From the NCBI GenBank assembly GCA_034190875.2, contig CM067353.1, forward strand, positions 33,103,675 to 33,167,674: DNA of 64,000 nucleotides, written 5' to 3'. Source of the stretch: Urechis unicinctus. Taxonomy: Eukaryota > Annelida > Polychaeta > Xenopneusta > Urechidae. Below are positions 34,403 through 45,349 of the stretch, piece after piece (the stretch's first letter is position 1; the number at the start of each line of letters is the position of its first letter). The position numbers were made by a program, and so were the translations under genes. Below the pieces are notes generated by a model. The model was not told the origin of the DNA, did not search any database, and saw only the letters and a program-made list of their open reading frames with translations.

Positions 34403-35029
34403 AACATACAGCGCTAAAAACCTTTTAAATCGCACGAAAATACACATACCCGCACGGAGAAACGAGAATACTCATACAAACACTTTTTATCATAACAAGA
34501 ATCGTAAACAATTAATCTGAGCTATCATTATCGTCTGTGGTTTTTGTTAGAAAAGTCCCGAATTACAATTGCCTTCCAGATGTTTCCAAATGAGGCTTGA
34601 AAATACAGAAACGAAACATTGAGTTGTTAGATAATAGTATTTTGTTATTTTCGCCGATTTTTGTAGGGATGCCGCGATGGATTGAATGATTGGTTTGATG
34701 ACAACGCCGTCATCTTTATCGCTGTCATCTTCACATTTATAGGTCTTCAGGTATGTTATTTCTAGAGTATGGTTCACCTCGTGCTATCAGCGTGACGTCG
34801 CTAAAACTTGCTTTTTGTGCGCTGAAGTTATAATTCGTTCCTTTCCCAGGTATTGTGTGTTATCTTGCCACCCCATGCGATAATTTTTTTCATGTCTTTG
34901 TGTGTGCAGATATTTGGCCTGATATTCGCCTGTATTCTACGAAGTTCATTCAACAAAATTGACTCTGACAAAGTGGTTTCCCATTATAGACATTTTCTTA
35001 TCCGAACTAAGTACAGAATTATGCCTTAG
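30069..35029 (+). CDS. Tetraspanin, copy A, complete, 8 exons
   Basis: Exons: 30069-30137, 31419-31631, 33098-33172, 33403-33519, 33718-33798, 34127-34240, 34667-34750, 34910-35029; all phase 0, 290 aa. The start MADLSCGSSCLKYIMF is followed by membrane segments near residues 12-33, 57-80, 95-117 and 234-262. Exon 2 has the GCCG motif after the second segment. The large loop (about 118-233) has CCG at 161-163, PLSCC at 187-191, PEC at 204-206 and GC at 224-225, six cysteines in the canonical tetraspanin pattern, plus NHT, NNS and NQT glycosylation sequons. Tetraspanins organise membrane microdomains with partner receptors (family knowledge). The exact subtype is not assignable by eye. Introns 2 and 6 carry large simple repeats. 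Three related copies lie on the opposite strand downstream. Confidence 0.96.
31660..33033. repeat. Trinucleotide repeat tract (ATC/CTA then CCA) in intron 2 of tetraspanin A
   Basis: ATC and CTA/CTT-type trinucleotides run from 31,660 to about 32,035, followed after a short spacer by ATC and then CCA/CCACAA repeats to about 32,988, ending in ATC/ATT. From 32,232 to 33,033 the plus strand has no G. Poly-His/Pro/Thr frames on plus and poly-Gly/Val/Trp frames on minus are translation of the repeat. Confidence 0.95.
34281..34400. repeat. (CA)n microsatellite in intron 6 of tetraspanin A
   Basis: About 120 bp of CA with a few CG interruptions at the left end. Copies B and C carry related GT/G-rich tracts at the equivalent position. 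Confidence 0.95.
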
Positions 35030-35704
35030 TTAGATATTTTACCACAAATTTATGAGGGTTATATAGAAATGGTACGTTTCTGTTACAAAAGTAACATATA
35101 ACTACCGCAAACTGCTGCTGTGATAACCTGTATATGCCTATGTCTATGTCTGTTGGCGCCTCAAAATTACCGTTATGATATTATCATATGTACAGTTGAG
35201 CGTATTCTTATTTTAACTTACGGATTTGTCATGAATTACAAGCATGACGCCTTTCCTGAATGATCTAACATGAGAGTGAGCCATGTAGATAATATTAAGG
35301 TGATTATTTAGCATCAAACGATTCTGTTACTACAGAAGAAACAGGAAATTTTGGAAACTTGTAAATTTCTAAATGTGTACTATTTTTCTTCAACTACTGA
35401 GTTCAACGTTCAATATCTTACGTGTTTATTGCATGATTGACTGCTTGTTTTAATTTATGAACGACGATACAGTTGTGAATTTACCGTTTAAAAATCTTAT
35501 TTTATACAGAACTGCTTTACGATCCACAACATATTCGAATACCCACATGTAAACAGAATGCTTGTGATTTCCCCTGATTTTTGAACGACATTCACTTTTT
35601 GTTAATACGTATAAAGTGCAGCTCTATACAAATGCACCAATAGCCTGTCTTGTTCATACTGTTGCACCCCACGTCCACAACCGAAGAAATTGCAAAACAT
35701 GGAC

Positions 35705-36296
35705 TTAAATCTCTGGAGACTATATATATATATATATAGAGATAGATAGAGATAGAGAGAGATATAGAGATAGAGATAGAGATAGATATATATAGAGAGA
35801 GAGATCTAGATATATAGAGAGATCTATAGAGAGAGAGATAGATAGAGAGAGAGATAGAGATAGATCTCATATAGAGAGAGAAAGAGAGAGAGAGAGATCT
35901 CTCTCTAGAATATCTAGATCTCTAGAGAGAGACTCTCTAGAGAGATAGATCTAGACCCCTATATAGATCTACAGATAGATAGATCCTATAGATGTCTATA
36001 TATATATATATCACATATATAGATCTGTCTAGAGATACACACCTATCTATAAATTCTCTAGATAGAGAGTATAGAGAGAGAAATATATCTATAGAGAAAA
36101 TATAGAGATAGATACACATATATATAGACAGACTAGATAATCCAGATCTCTAGATATAGAGTCTCTCTCTATCTCTCTCTCTCTCTATATATATATCTAT
36201 CTCTATCTCTCTATCTCTCTATCTCTCTCTCTCTATCTCTATATATCTCTCTCTCTATCTATATCTATCTATATATATATCTATCTATATATAGTG
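35705..36296. repeat. GATA/GAGA then TCTC/TCTA low-complexity tract
   Basis: The left half is mostly AGATAGAGAG-type purine repeat and the right half (from about 36,150) mostly TCTCTCTCTAT-type repeat, with mixed AGATCTAGA palindromes between. The halves are broadly complementary. It ends abruptly at a LINE fragment. Confidence 0.9.
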
Positions 36297-36760
36297 TCCA
36301 GTGAGTAAGATACCATGATCAAGCATAATAAGCACCGCAGTCAAATCCTCATCCAAGGTCATCAGCACGCCATTATGCACTTTTAGCAACGCGGTCTCTG
36401 TAGAGTGAAAGACACGGTATGCAGACTGCACTGTGTCATACATGTTGTTTTCATTTAGGTGATTCTTAAGCTGCTGAGACACTGCCTTTTCAACCACTTT
36501 AGATAGAAAGGAAAGATTTGATACTGGGCGATAGTTTAAAAGCTGCTGGTCCAGATTTGGCTTCTTCAAGAGTGGCAGTTTTGAACTTTCCAGGCACAGT
36601 GAAACTCCCTCAGCTAGTGTTGACAACTGACGTGACAATGGGAAGGAGTTCACAGAGACATTGCTTGACTAACCAGGTAGGCGGAGGATCCAGCTCACAT
36701 CTCTTGCTTTTAGATGACAAGACGAGTTTTTTCACATCATCGTGACTTAGAGGCTAGAAT
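36297..36760 (-). mobile_element. LINE reverse transcriptase fragment (CR1/jockey-like), degenerate
   Basis: On the minus strand, segments typical of the start of a non-LTR reverse transcriptase appear in order but in two frames: LVLSSKSKRCELDPPPTWLV and IVTSVVNTS in one, then LLNYRPVSNLSFLSKVVEKA, NNMYDTVQSAYRVFHSTETA and LLKVHNGVLMTLDEDLTAVL in another. A stop and frame change separate them. Similarity stops at VLIMLD, before the catalytic aspartates, where the low-complexity tract begins. It is a dead, 3'-truncated fragment. Confidence 0.85.
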
Positions 36761-36777
36761 ACATACATACATACATA

Positions 36778-36920
<143 letters not shown>

Positions 36921-37478
36921 CATTAGTAAAGAACATGTAAAGTATCACTTCCAAAATGCAATCATGTTTCTACTGGGCCAGACCAATCCCAGATCATTGC
37001 TGTTGCAAACCGTGAATAAAGGACTGGAGACTATTACAGATGGATTGTTTACTTTACGTCTGGCCCACACACTCGATAACACATCATATCACTCGGTAAC
37101 CCTGAAATGCCATTTTTCGAACGCGTCATGAAGCGCAAACTCGGGTAGCTTTTGTATTTGATCTGACCCAGCATCTCAACACGTATGAAGTCTCATGTTA
37201 ATTCAAGATATTTTTATGCAAGCATCCGATTGTAAACATATGAATGCACCTAGAAATAACAACGACGCAAAATTTTGCTGTTAATTACAGACTGTGGTGT
37301 TTTTATACAAATACTATATGTTACCGTTTCAAGCTGTTCGGGGCAGGGTTTTGCTAAGAGAAACAGCCAGTGTTTGCCCCTTTGTTGGATCTGGTGCCTT
37401 CTGCATCTGTACTCTTTGAGTTACGTCTCCCAACACTTTTACGCTGGCCCTTTCCCTTACCTCAAGGTCATTTTATAA

Positions 37479-37786
37479 AGGAGCAGCCTTCAAGTACGCT
37501 CAATTCTGTGTCCAATATTACAATTCTGCTGACATTTTCAGACCAGAATTTCCCTGCGGACATCATTCAAACATATGTAACAGCCATCGGTTTCTTCAAT
37601 AAGCGAGCTGGTTTCCATCCTCTCCCCTCCCCCGACCTGAATGATACTGTAGAATTGAGTATATTTCATCATATGAAATGATACATTAGCTTTCTCATAT
37701 GATTTAGAATCTTTAAATTAGAAAAGTGAACTTATCAATCAGGTTTTGTACAAATGATATTTGAAGCTTTACATGCTACTTTTTCT
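37479..37786 (+). repeat. Direct repeat, copy 1 (about 308 bp)
   Basis: Begins AGGAGCAGCCTTCAAGTACG and ends ATGCTACTTTTTCT. It appears identical to 37,808-38,115 at an offset of 329 bp, so the duplication is recent or homogenised. Confidence 0.95.
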
Positions 37787-37808
37787 ACATCCTGCATTCG
37801 CGAACACA
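37787..37808 (+). repeat. Left arm of a 22-bp perfect inverted repeat
   Basis: Contains CATCCTGCATTCGCGAACAC; its exact reverse complement lies at 38,663-38,684. The arm sits exactly between the two 308-bp direct repeats. Confidence 0.85.
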
Positions 37809-38115
37809 GGAGCAGCCTTCAAGTACGCTCAATTCTGTGTCCAATATTACAATTCTGCTGACATTTTCAGACCAGAATTTCCCTGCGGACATCATTCAAA
37901 CATATGTAACAGCCATCGGTTTCTTCAATAAGCGAGCTGGTTTCCATCCTCTCCCCTCCCCCGACCTGAATGATACTGTAGAATTGAGTATATTTCATCA
38001 TATGAAATGATACATTAGCTTTCTCATATGATTTAGAATCTTTAAATTAGAAAAGTGAACTTATCAATCAGGTTTTGTACAAATGATATTTGAAGCTTTA
38101 CATGCTACTTTTTCT
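37808..38115 (+). repeat. Direct repeat, copy 2 (about 308 bp)
   Basis: Mate of 37,479-37,786. It is followed by single-copy DNA (TAACCGCGTAACACTGACG) instead of another inverted-repeat arm. Confidence 0.95.
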
Positions 38116-38662
38116 TAACCGCGTAACACTGACGATGCTTAAACAATCTGAGAATGTCTTTTCTGTTCTTCGGTCGGTCGGGGATTTTAATTTGGGGTTT
38201 CGGAAATTTTTTAATTGGGGTTGGGGAGGCGTCAAAACTCGTTATGATCGGCCGTTTTCTCCAGCGCTGTGGTCCAAACTAGAATCATCCCATTGGGGGA
38301 GAGACTCTCATGTTTTCGACACCAACAACCGAGTATATATAAGTAGTAGCGTAGTGCGACTTGGCTTTGCTCAGCCCACCACCACAATGGCTATTCAAGC
38401 AGTACTGTATCAGCTGTTTTGGGGGTCACTGTGTTTCCCGATCTATTGTCACCATTGGAAGCTTTTGAGGAACCCTCTAGTTATGAAAGGGGATCTTTGT
38501 GAGTGTGTTTCTTTGTCTGCTCATGTATTAGGAAACAGTCCGCGTCCATTGGTTTTGTGGCTGTTGTTGGATATAGCTGATTATATAAGCTGGTGTAAGG
38601 TGCCTAATTTGTTCACCCGCGAATCCGACTTTCATCATTTATGCCGTGTTTGCCAGATGTGA
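38090..38662 (+). CDS. Unrecognised open reading frame, 190 codons
   Basis: The frame starts in the duplicated segment and ends next to the right 22-bp inverted arm. A TATATAAG box lies at about 38,335, some 50 bp before an internal ATG (MAIQAVLYQLFWGSLCFPIY), so a shorter product of about 92 residues beginning near 38,387 is possible. The sequence is rich in aromatic and hydrophobic residues. No family is recognised. The distal part (from about 38,573) lies in the B/C duplicated block and is not open to the same extent in the C block. Probably not a gene. Confidence 0.2.
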   Translation: MKLYMLLFLNRVTLTMLKQSENVFSVLRSVGDFNLGFRKFFNWGWGGVKTRYDRPFSPALWSKLESSHWGRDSHVFDTNNRVYISSSVVRLGFAQPTTTMAIQAVLYQLFWGSLCFPIYCHHWKLLRNPLVMKGDLCECVSLSAHVLGNSPRPLVLWLLLDIADYISWCKVPNLFTRESDFHHLCRVCQM

Positions 38663-38684
38663 TGTGTTCGCGAATGCAGGATGT
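38663..38684 (+). repeat. Right arm of a 22-bp perfect inverted repeat
   Basis: Exact reverse complement of 37,787-37,808. A near-identical sequence with one substitution (GGGATG for AGGATG) occurs at about 46,341 in block C, so this arm belongs to the older duplicated DNA. Confidence 0.85.
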
Positions 38685-39699
38685 AAATTCATTTTCAACA
38701 TTTATTCCCAATCGATACGCATAAATAGTGGATCATTATTTAAAATCAGGCATTATTTAAAATCATTGATTATGAATCGGAACTCTCGATTGCAATAACT
38801 TCTCAGAACACATTTTTATGATCTGTTAAATATATATTAGTTGATCATAATTTATCAGTTGAAACAAGTAATTACAAACCATACTTCGAGCACAATGATT
38901 CGGCTCATTGAGATAATACCTGGTTAATGATTAATACAGGAATACCATTTCTCTATGTGTTGGTAGTTATATAAAATCCATCACTTCAGTATGACCCGCA
39001 CTCGATAACGATTGCTGGGAAATACATCATGCTTGTCATTCATCAAATAAACAATAATCCTACATTAAGACAAAGCTCAATTCTAAATCATACAATATCA
39101 TAACGGTAATTCTTGAGGAACCGACTGATTATTGTAACGGCTGTACAAAAATCAATGCGTCGTCTTATCAGCAAATCGCTTGTTACTAACACAGCGTCAT
39201 AAACGGTCCGTTTGAGACATTAATAGAATATTTAGATGCAAGCTTATATATCTTATAACATGTTGGCAAAGTCTCAAATAATAATACAAAAATAATTCTA
39301 AGTATTCTGCACAAAGTGGGCTTAAGGAATATCGTTGCAACATTTCACGAAGTCCAAGGATATGTTGCAGCGCGTATTACACCACCTCACCGTCTTTACC
39401 GAATGAACTTCGCAGTACACAAGCGAATATCAAACCGAATAGCTGCACACATAGACATTCAAAGGCTTATTGTCATGATGTGATAATCGTCTTTCAGCGT
39501 AACAATATTTTCCGATAACAATATTTTCATTGAACCAGACTTTGTATTTTAGGATCGGAAAATGACAGCAATACAATGTTGTCAAGTCAATTGAAATAAT
39601 ATATTAACGACCATACGAAATACATTGCCAGCTTAGATCAGTGCATTAAGGTCTGGATCTCATTACTGCAAGGAAAACATTACTTCACGTCCATCCACT

Positions 39700-40200
39700 G
39701 ATAATGCCGGCATTAATAGCCTGCTATTGACGACCAGAAAAAACAATACTTTTCATGGCCGCATGCTTGAAATGCCAGCGTCAAATAATGCATAAATGAC
39801 CACATTCAGTTAACGCAAGATTCAAACTATGCATCGATGACCAAAACCAGGAAAGGCCCGCTTAGCACAAAACAACACTGATCTAATTCAGAGAACGCAA
39901 GCTTAAGACGATGCATTTATGACCGCAGACAGGAAAGGCCAGCATAAAACAATGCATTTATGAAGGCAGTCGGAGAGGCAATACGTGTATGACCACAATC
40001 AGGAAGGGTCAGCTAAAACAATTCCTTTATGACCACAGTCATGAAAGGTCAATTAAATTAATGCATGTATGGTCACAGTCAGCAAAGACCAGCTTAATAC
40101 TATGCATGTATAAACACAGTCAGAGAAAGCGAGTTTAAAACGATGCATTTATGACCACAGTCATGAAAGGCCATCTTAAACCATGCATTTGCAAACTAGT
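39700..40200. repeat. Degenerate ~40-bp minisatellite, block B
   Basis: Units contain CAATGCATTTATGACCACAG and CAGGAAAGGCCAGCTTAAA. About ten diverged units. The same array is at about 47,180-47,760 in block C. Confidence 0.8.
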
Positions 40201-40429
40201 AAAATAATGTAACAACGACCGACAACGATGACTAAATGTAAACCATTCATTAACGACCACATACAAACGACCAGACACGACAAGTCAAATATGATTAATA
40301 ATAATATATTGATAACAAATTATATAAAAAGCATTGAAGCAATGGATTGAAACCACACGTAAATGAAATGATATATATCAACGCATGGATAATGAACTCA
40401 AAAGAATGGGGAAAAAACACATACTGAGA

Positions 40430-40790
40430 GACAGGTAAAACAATGGATTAACAGCCATATACAGAAAACCAGCTTAAACAATTGATTCACAACCATACAA
40501 TGAAAGCCAGCTTAAACAATTGATTCACAACCATACAATGAAAGCCAGCTTAAACAATTGATTCACAACCATACAATGAAAGCCAGCTTAAACAATGGAT
40601 AAACTTCCATACATGGAAAGCCAGCTTAAACAATGGATCAATTACCACACACGGAAAAACAGATTAAGCAATCGATAAACTTCCTTACATGGAAACCCTG
40701 CTTAAAAAATGGGAAACCAACCATCCACAACCATGCATGGAAAGCCAACTCAACACCATGGAATAACAACTATGCATACCAAGTCAGCTT
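40430..40790. repeat. ~38-bp minisatellite downstream of tetraspanin B exon 7
   Basis: Units contain AACAATTGATTCACAACCAT then ACAATGAAAGCCAGCTTA. The first three or four are nearly identical and the rest diverge. The array continues the intron after exon 7, where copy A has exon 8 within about 160 bp. The mate is at about 48,500-48,790 in block C. Confidence 0.85.
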
Positions 40791-40864
40791 AAAATAATAT
40801 ATCTATGGCAACATACTATAATCGCACCCTACACAAGGTAAACCATGGTCCAGAGATTACATAC

Positions 40865-43800
40865 CTCAAGTCCAAGAAAAGACGATTTGAAAGCGGTAAA
40901 GATGACGGCTTTATCATCAAACCAATCATTCAATCCATCGCGGCATCCCTACAAAAATTGGCGAAAATAACAAAATATTATAATCTAACAACACAGTGTT
41001 TCGTTTTTGTATTTTCCAGTCTCATTTGGAAACATCTGGAAGGGAATTGTAATTCGGGACTTTTCTAACTTTTTACATATGTCAAGACAAAAAAACCACA
41101 GAAGATAATGAAAGCTCAGATGATTTATTTACGATTCTTGTTATGACAAAAGTGTTTGTGTGCGTATTCTTTTTCGTCCGTGCGGGTATGTGCATTTTTG
41201 TGCGATTGAAAAGGTTTTTGGCTATGTGTCAGCGTGTGTGTGTGTGTGTGCGGGGTGGGGAGGGGGGGGGGGGCGGTGGTCGGGGGGGGGGGGGTGGTGA
41301 ATGTGTGCGCAGTTGTGAGCGCGCGTGTATGTGCGTGTTAAATTGGTGATTTGGTGTATTAGTGCCTTTCAGCTTTACTCACCTTGGTATGTAACTCGAC
41401 TGTATCCTTTTCATTAACCCTAGTTTCCGCTTGGCATTCTGGTAATGTTTGATTAGCTTCATCTTTGTCATACGATTTGCAACACGATAGCGGCACCTGA
41501 ATGAAATTCAAAGCCAATTTAACACAATCATATTTGAATATACATACGAGAATTGTGACCATGTAACGATTTCATTACCTCATGTCTCCATAGGCAGCCA
41601 TGTTAATGTCTTTCGACTTATTGACGATGTTGCGAGAGGTTATTTTGTTTCCTTTGGATAAGCAATAGCTCTTGTAGAAAGTGACTAATTATTTGCAATT
41701 ACCAGATGGTTTGCTGTGTCTAATGTATCTTAAATACATTTGAATCGCTTGAGGTCAACAAAGACGACAATCTTCGTTACCTATGTCTTTCCAATATCCA
41801 CAACCAAGGCGACATAAGTGACTTTATTACTCACATAGTCGTTCTCTTTTTTCGTGCTGTTCCACCAGAAACTATTCTCGTAGCTCGTATGGTTGTCAAC
41901 CCCGCAACAGTCGAACTATCGAACAAGATATTACTTATATGAAAAAAGATAATGAACGTTGCTTCAAAGCCTACGAGTTTCAGTGCAACATTATGGTAAA
42001 TATGAAATTAGTCGAAATGTATACGCCATTAATTCACTTTTGTTTCCCATTATGAAACGACCAACGCTAGGTCAATGAAATTTGTTGTTTTATGTTGATA
42101 TGAAAATGCTCACATCCTGTTGAATGGAGTCCCACGAAAGAGTCGTTGCGTTCTTGTTTCCGTAATCGTTTGTAAGCGACGTTCGCATTTGCTGATTCAT
42201 TTGTTTGTTGATCTGCAGCAGAAGGACCACCTCTTGCATAAATTTGTTATGTGCAAACAAACCTGTCTCTAACGGATACTCAAAACACTGTGTCGTGTAT
42301 GTTATAGCCAGGTATTTACTTATTACTTCGGTAACATTAACGTCCCTCTGATATAAACTAAAAAGTTGAAAAGGTCAGCTATTCTGTATAAATGTTGCTG
42401 CACAAGTCTATGGTGTCACATGGTATTTAGAAAACATTATACAGGTATACAATGAAGCAAGTAGGTGAGTACTCACATCCCTCCAGGTAACGATGAGAAG
42501 GATAAATGGGACGAGTTCAGCGATTATGACAATGCCGAGGCTGACGAGGATGTACTGTTGCAAGACAATGGAGTGAGGTTAACACTTTCTGATAATGATG
42601 ATGATGATGATGATGATGATGATTATGATACTCGTGCAGCTGTTGATGATAACGACGTTGACGATGATTATGATGATGATGATGATGATGATGAGTTGTA
42701 GAAATTATGGTAGTAGCAATTGGTGCAGTAATAGTAGTAGGAGTAGTAGTAGTGGTAGTAGTATAAGTAGTAATAATAGAAGCAGCAATTGTTCTAGTAC
42801 TTGTCATTGTAGTAGAAGCATAGCAGTAAAAGTAGTTATAGAAGAAGCAGTTATAGTAGTAGTAGTTTAAGTTAGAGTAATAGTAGTACTAGTAGTGGTG
42901 GAAGAAGTAGCTGTAGTAGATGTAGGAGTAGCATCAGCAAAGACTTTAGCGACTCACGGCAGTCAAAATACGGGAGCTTCGAGTGGTAATTCCCCAGATG
43001 CCTAGTAAGCCGAGCAAAAATATAACCGACCCCACGGCTATCAGGGTATATATTACTGCAGCAAACATCTGGTTGTCCATTAGACTGTCAGCGATTCCGT
43101 CCAAAAAGTCCAAGTCTTTATCATCAACAGCAAGCCATATTCCTATCCCGAGAATGACCCCTCCAGTTATCTGAAAGCAAAATGAATATTAACCGACTCA
43201 AAATCAATTAATACTCTTTGGATTGAGTAGTCAATTATGATTTGGGTGACTTGAATATGTGTGTTCGTTTTGTAGGGTGAGGGGTGGTGGTGTGTCAGCA
43301 TTGAAGTAAACACAACATTTGTGTTGGGATGGGTGCGGTGGGGTATTGTTTGGTTCTGGCGGCGGTGATACAAGCAGGCCCAGACTACAACCTCTTCACG
43401 CACCCACATGTGCCATTCATCTTATTAGCACGAACTAATGGCACTTACGTAAAAGGAAGGACATTGGGGGCATAGGGGGTAGCTTGCCAGGAGAGACGAA
43501 GACTGTACGAGAGGCAATAAACTAAAATTATCGAGATTATACAAGTCTTCGAGTTTTGCACAACGAACAACTTATAAGAAACTACAAAATCACTCCTATA
43601 ACAACTGGTGGAGAATCCGGGTATTTGTAGTAAACTGCTACAGGTACGGGTAACGACTTCGGTACTAACGCTTGGAAGATGCTAATTACCCCACTTAGCA
43701 TTAACGTCAAATGAGAACCTGGTCGGGTCGAGAATTCAACCCAAGGCACGACACGCCTTCTAACTGGCAGAAAATATCGCTGAGTGGCGTTGATGACATA

Positions 43801-44713
43801 CATCCCAGTGACACGCAACGACGCCGAGATATCCTGTGACGCGGAGCTTACTGGCGAGATAGCTGTCACACGAGAGGACGTGGCTATCAATAGACGTAAC
43901 GTAAATACTTAAACAATTACTGACAATATCAAGATGGCGGACGTGCGACCCTCAACCTCTGCGGATATTAAATTTGAGGGTAATATGCGGGAGTCAGTTA
44001 CCAAATTCCTCAAACAACTTGAAGTCCAGCAAGCCACAAGACCACTCTCTGATAGCATGTTAGTGGGTATCGCACCCAATGTCCTTCTGGGAAATGACCT
44101 AGAATGGTATCTGGACCAGGAGGCAGGAATTATACAAGACTGGAATAGGTTGAAGACAGCGTTGTTATAATGTTATATGGTCGACTCCCCCGGTCTACCC
44201 TATCTCAACCCCGACCACCTCCCTCAACCACCTCGTCTAAGAGTTGCATGTCATACAAATATTGACCATACTCTTTTCTTGGTAATAAATCCTGTTTTGA
44301 AGTTATTCGGAATTCATCAGATGTTTGCTGAGATATTTGCAAAAGCAGCAACTTTAGTCTTATGTGTGGCTCCTTTAAGAAAGGGCATGCATTGCTGCAT
44401 TTCCACAAAACTGGAATGATTTATAACCAACCTTATCTTTTGAAAAGCAAACTACTAATTCCGATCGAGATTTGGTGAAGAAGATCCACAATGGCAAGTA
44501 AAATTGACTCATTCATATGGTATAATAAACAAATCTACTGCTACTTCAATAAACGCTTACATCTTTCCTTATTCCAATTACTTCATTCGTTATAATCGGT
44601 TACCTGGCGAACATTCCGAAAATGAGTACAAACATACCACTTACCGAGAAGATGAAATTGACCAGAAACATTGTATATTTCATGCAAGTAACGCCCCAAG
44701 AAAGATCCGCCAT
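40865..44713 (-). CDS. Tetraspanin, copy B, exons 1-7, diverged, exon 8 not found
   Basis: Exons, complement, in transcript order: 44645-44713 (ATG at 44713), 42958-43170, 42477-42554, 42114-42212, 41835-41915, 41383-41496, 40865-40948; 246 codons, all phase 0 with GT/AG ends. It begins MADLSWGVTCMKYTMF. Loop motifs CCG, PLSCC, PEC and GC are kept. Odd points: the GCCG motif after the second membrane segment is GIWG and the following cysteines are lost (ITTRSSRILTA), exon 3 has one extra codon, exon 4 lacks six codons, and the fourth membrane segment reads IFTAFKSSFLGLE with a charged residue. No exon matching copy A's last exon was found downstream. All seven exons remain open, so it may be a fast-evolving gene or an early pseudogene. 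Confidence 0.8.
41236..41300. repeat. G-rich tract in intron 6 of tetraspanin B
   Basis: Runs of up to about twelve G, with GT repeats on both sides, on the strand opposite to the gene. It occupies the position of the CA tract in copy A. Confidence 0.85.
42590..42940. repeat. GAT and GTA trinucleotide tracts in intron 2 of tetraspanin B
   Basis: GAT units at 42,595-42,692 with interruptions, then AGT/GTA-type repeats to about 42,940. Read on the gene strand these are CTA then ATC repeats, the same order as in copies A and C. Confidence 0.9.
43500..44170 (+). mobile_element. Retrotransposon remnant with gag-like N-terminus in intron 1 of tetraspanin B
   Basis: A frame at 43,934-44,170 begins MADVRPSTSADIKFEGNMRE and continues VTKFLKQLEVQQATRPLSDS, NDLEWYLDQE and QDWNRLKTALL before a stop. 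The spacing FxG...FLxxLE...LxxW...WxxLKxxL resembles the N-terminal part of Ty3/Gypsy-type gag. Upstream text (ATAACAACTGGTGGAGAATC) looks like an element leader. Blocks C and D lack this stretch, so it is probably a later insertion. LTRs were not identified. Confidence 0.45.
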
Positions 44714-44798
44714 CTTGATTGAATTAGTAAAGACACTGTTCTACCCTACAAACTCGCGTCTTTGACTGTTCACTTCCGACAGTTAACGTATACCAGAG

Positions 44799-45062
44799 CC
44801 CCGGGGAGGGCACTTAAGTGTATAGAGGTAGTATATAAGTGCTGAGCGACGGGGTATGTTTTTTGGGCCTCTCGACTTGTACGACGGGTTTTTGGGCCTC
44901 ATACTTGTACGACGGGGTATGTTTTTCAGGTTGTATGTATACGACGGGTTATACATTCGCATAATACCTTGTACGACGGGGTATGCTTTTTGGCCATTTT
45001 GACCTTGTACGACCCCGATCCAGAATAAGGTCAAGTGCCCCCCCCCCCCCCCCCCCGGGATC
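44799..45062. mobile_element. Poly-C/G-ended non-autonomous element with internal tandem units, copy 1
   Basis: Left end CCCCGGGGAGGGCACTTAAG; right end CAAGTGCCCC, a long C run and GGGATC, i.e. inverted termini of the form CCCGGG(G)nGGCACTT. The interior has several units with TTGTACGACGGGGTATG and TTTTTGGGCCTC. Blocks C and D show the uninterrupted site (ACCAGAGCTGCCTTATGAGG or close to it near 54,400 and 61,920). A second copy in opposite orientation is at 58,028-58,245. Confidence 0.8.
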
Positions 45063-45349
45063 ATAACTCCTATGATGAGTATAATAACGCCATGACAACG
45101 TTATTTCTACACGCCTGGTGTGGACGTCTGGTGTGCCGGTTTCACGCCCTTTGACACTTATCGATCTGTTCGTGCCTGCCATTAATTATAGCCCGGCATC
45201 ACAGGCACCCAAGTCAGTGTTCATGCTCATTGCTCATGAGTTTATATGAAATAGAGGATCATCCTGATATGTGATTCGAAGCAGAGCTGATAGCCATTGT
45301 CTTTTTAAAATAACAGCCATCAACACTACCTCTCTCTCACTTACTCAAC

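Larger units (their letters stand above)
38573..45060. repeat. Segmental duplication block B (carries tetraspanin B)
   Basis: Collinear with 46,251-54,400: both begin AGCTGATTATATAAG...GGTGTAAGGTGCCTAAT, run through the same anonymous DNA, the same minisatellites, and exons 7 to 1 of a minus-strand tetraspanin. Block B has a gag-like fragment and a poly-C-ended element that block C lacks. Confidence 0.9.

Noticed and set aside
42465-42701. 78-codon acidic plus frame (Asp-rich)
   Set aside because: Antisense of tetraspanin B exon 3 continued into the GAT repeat.
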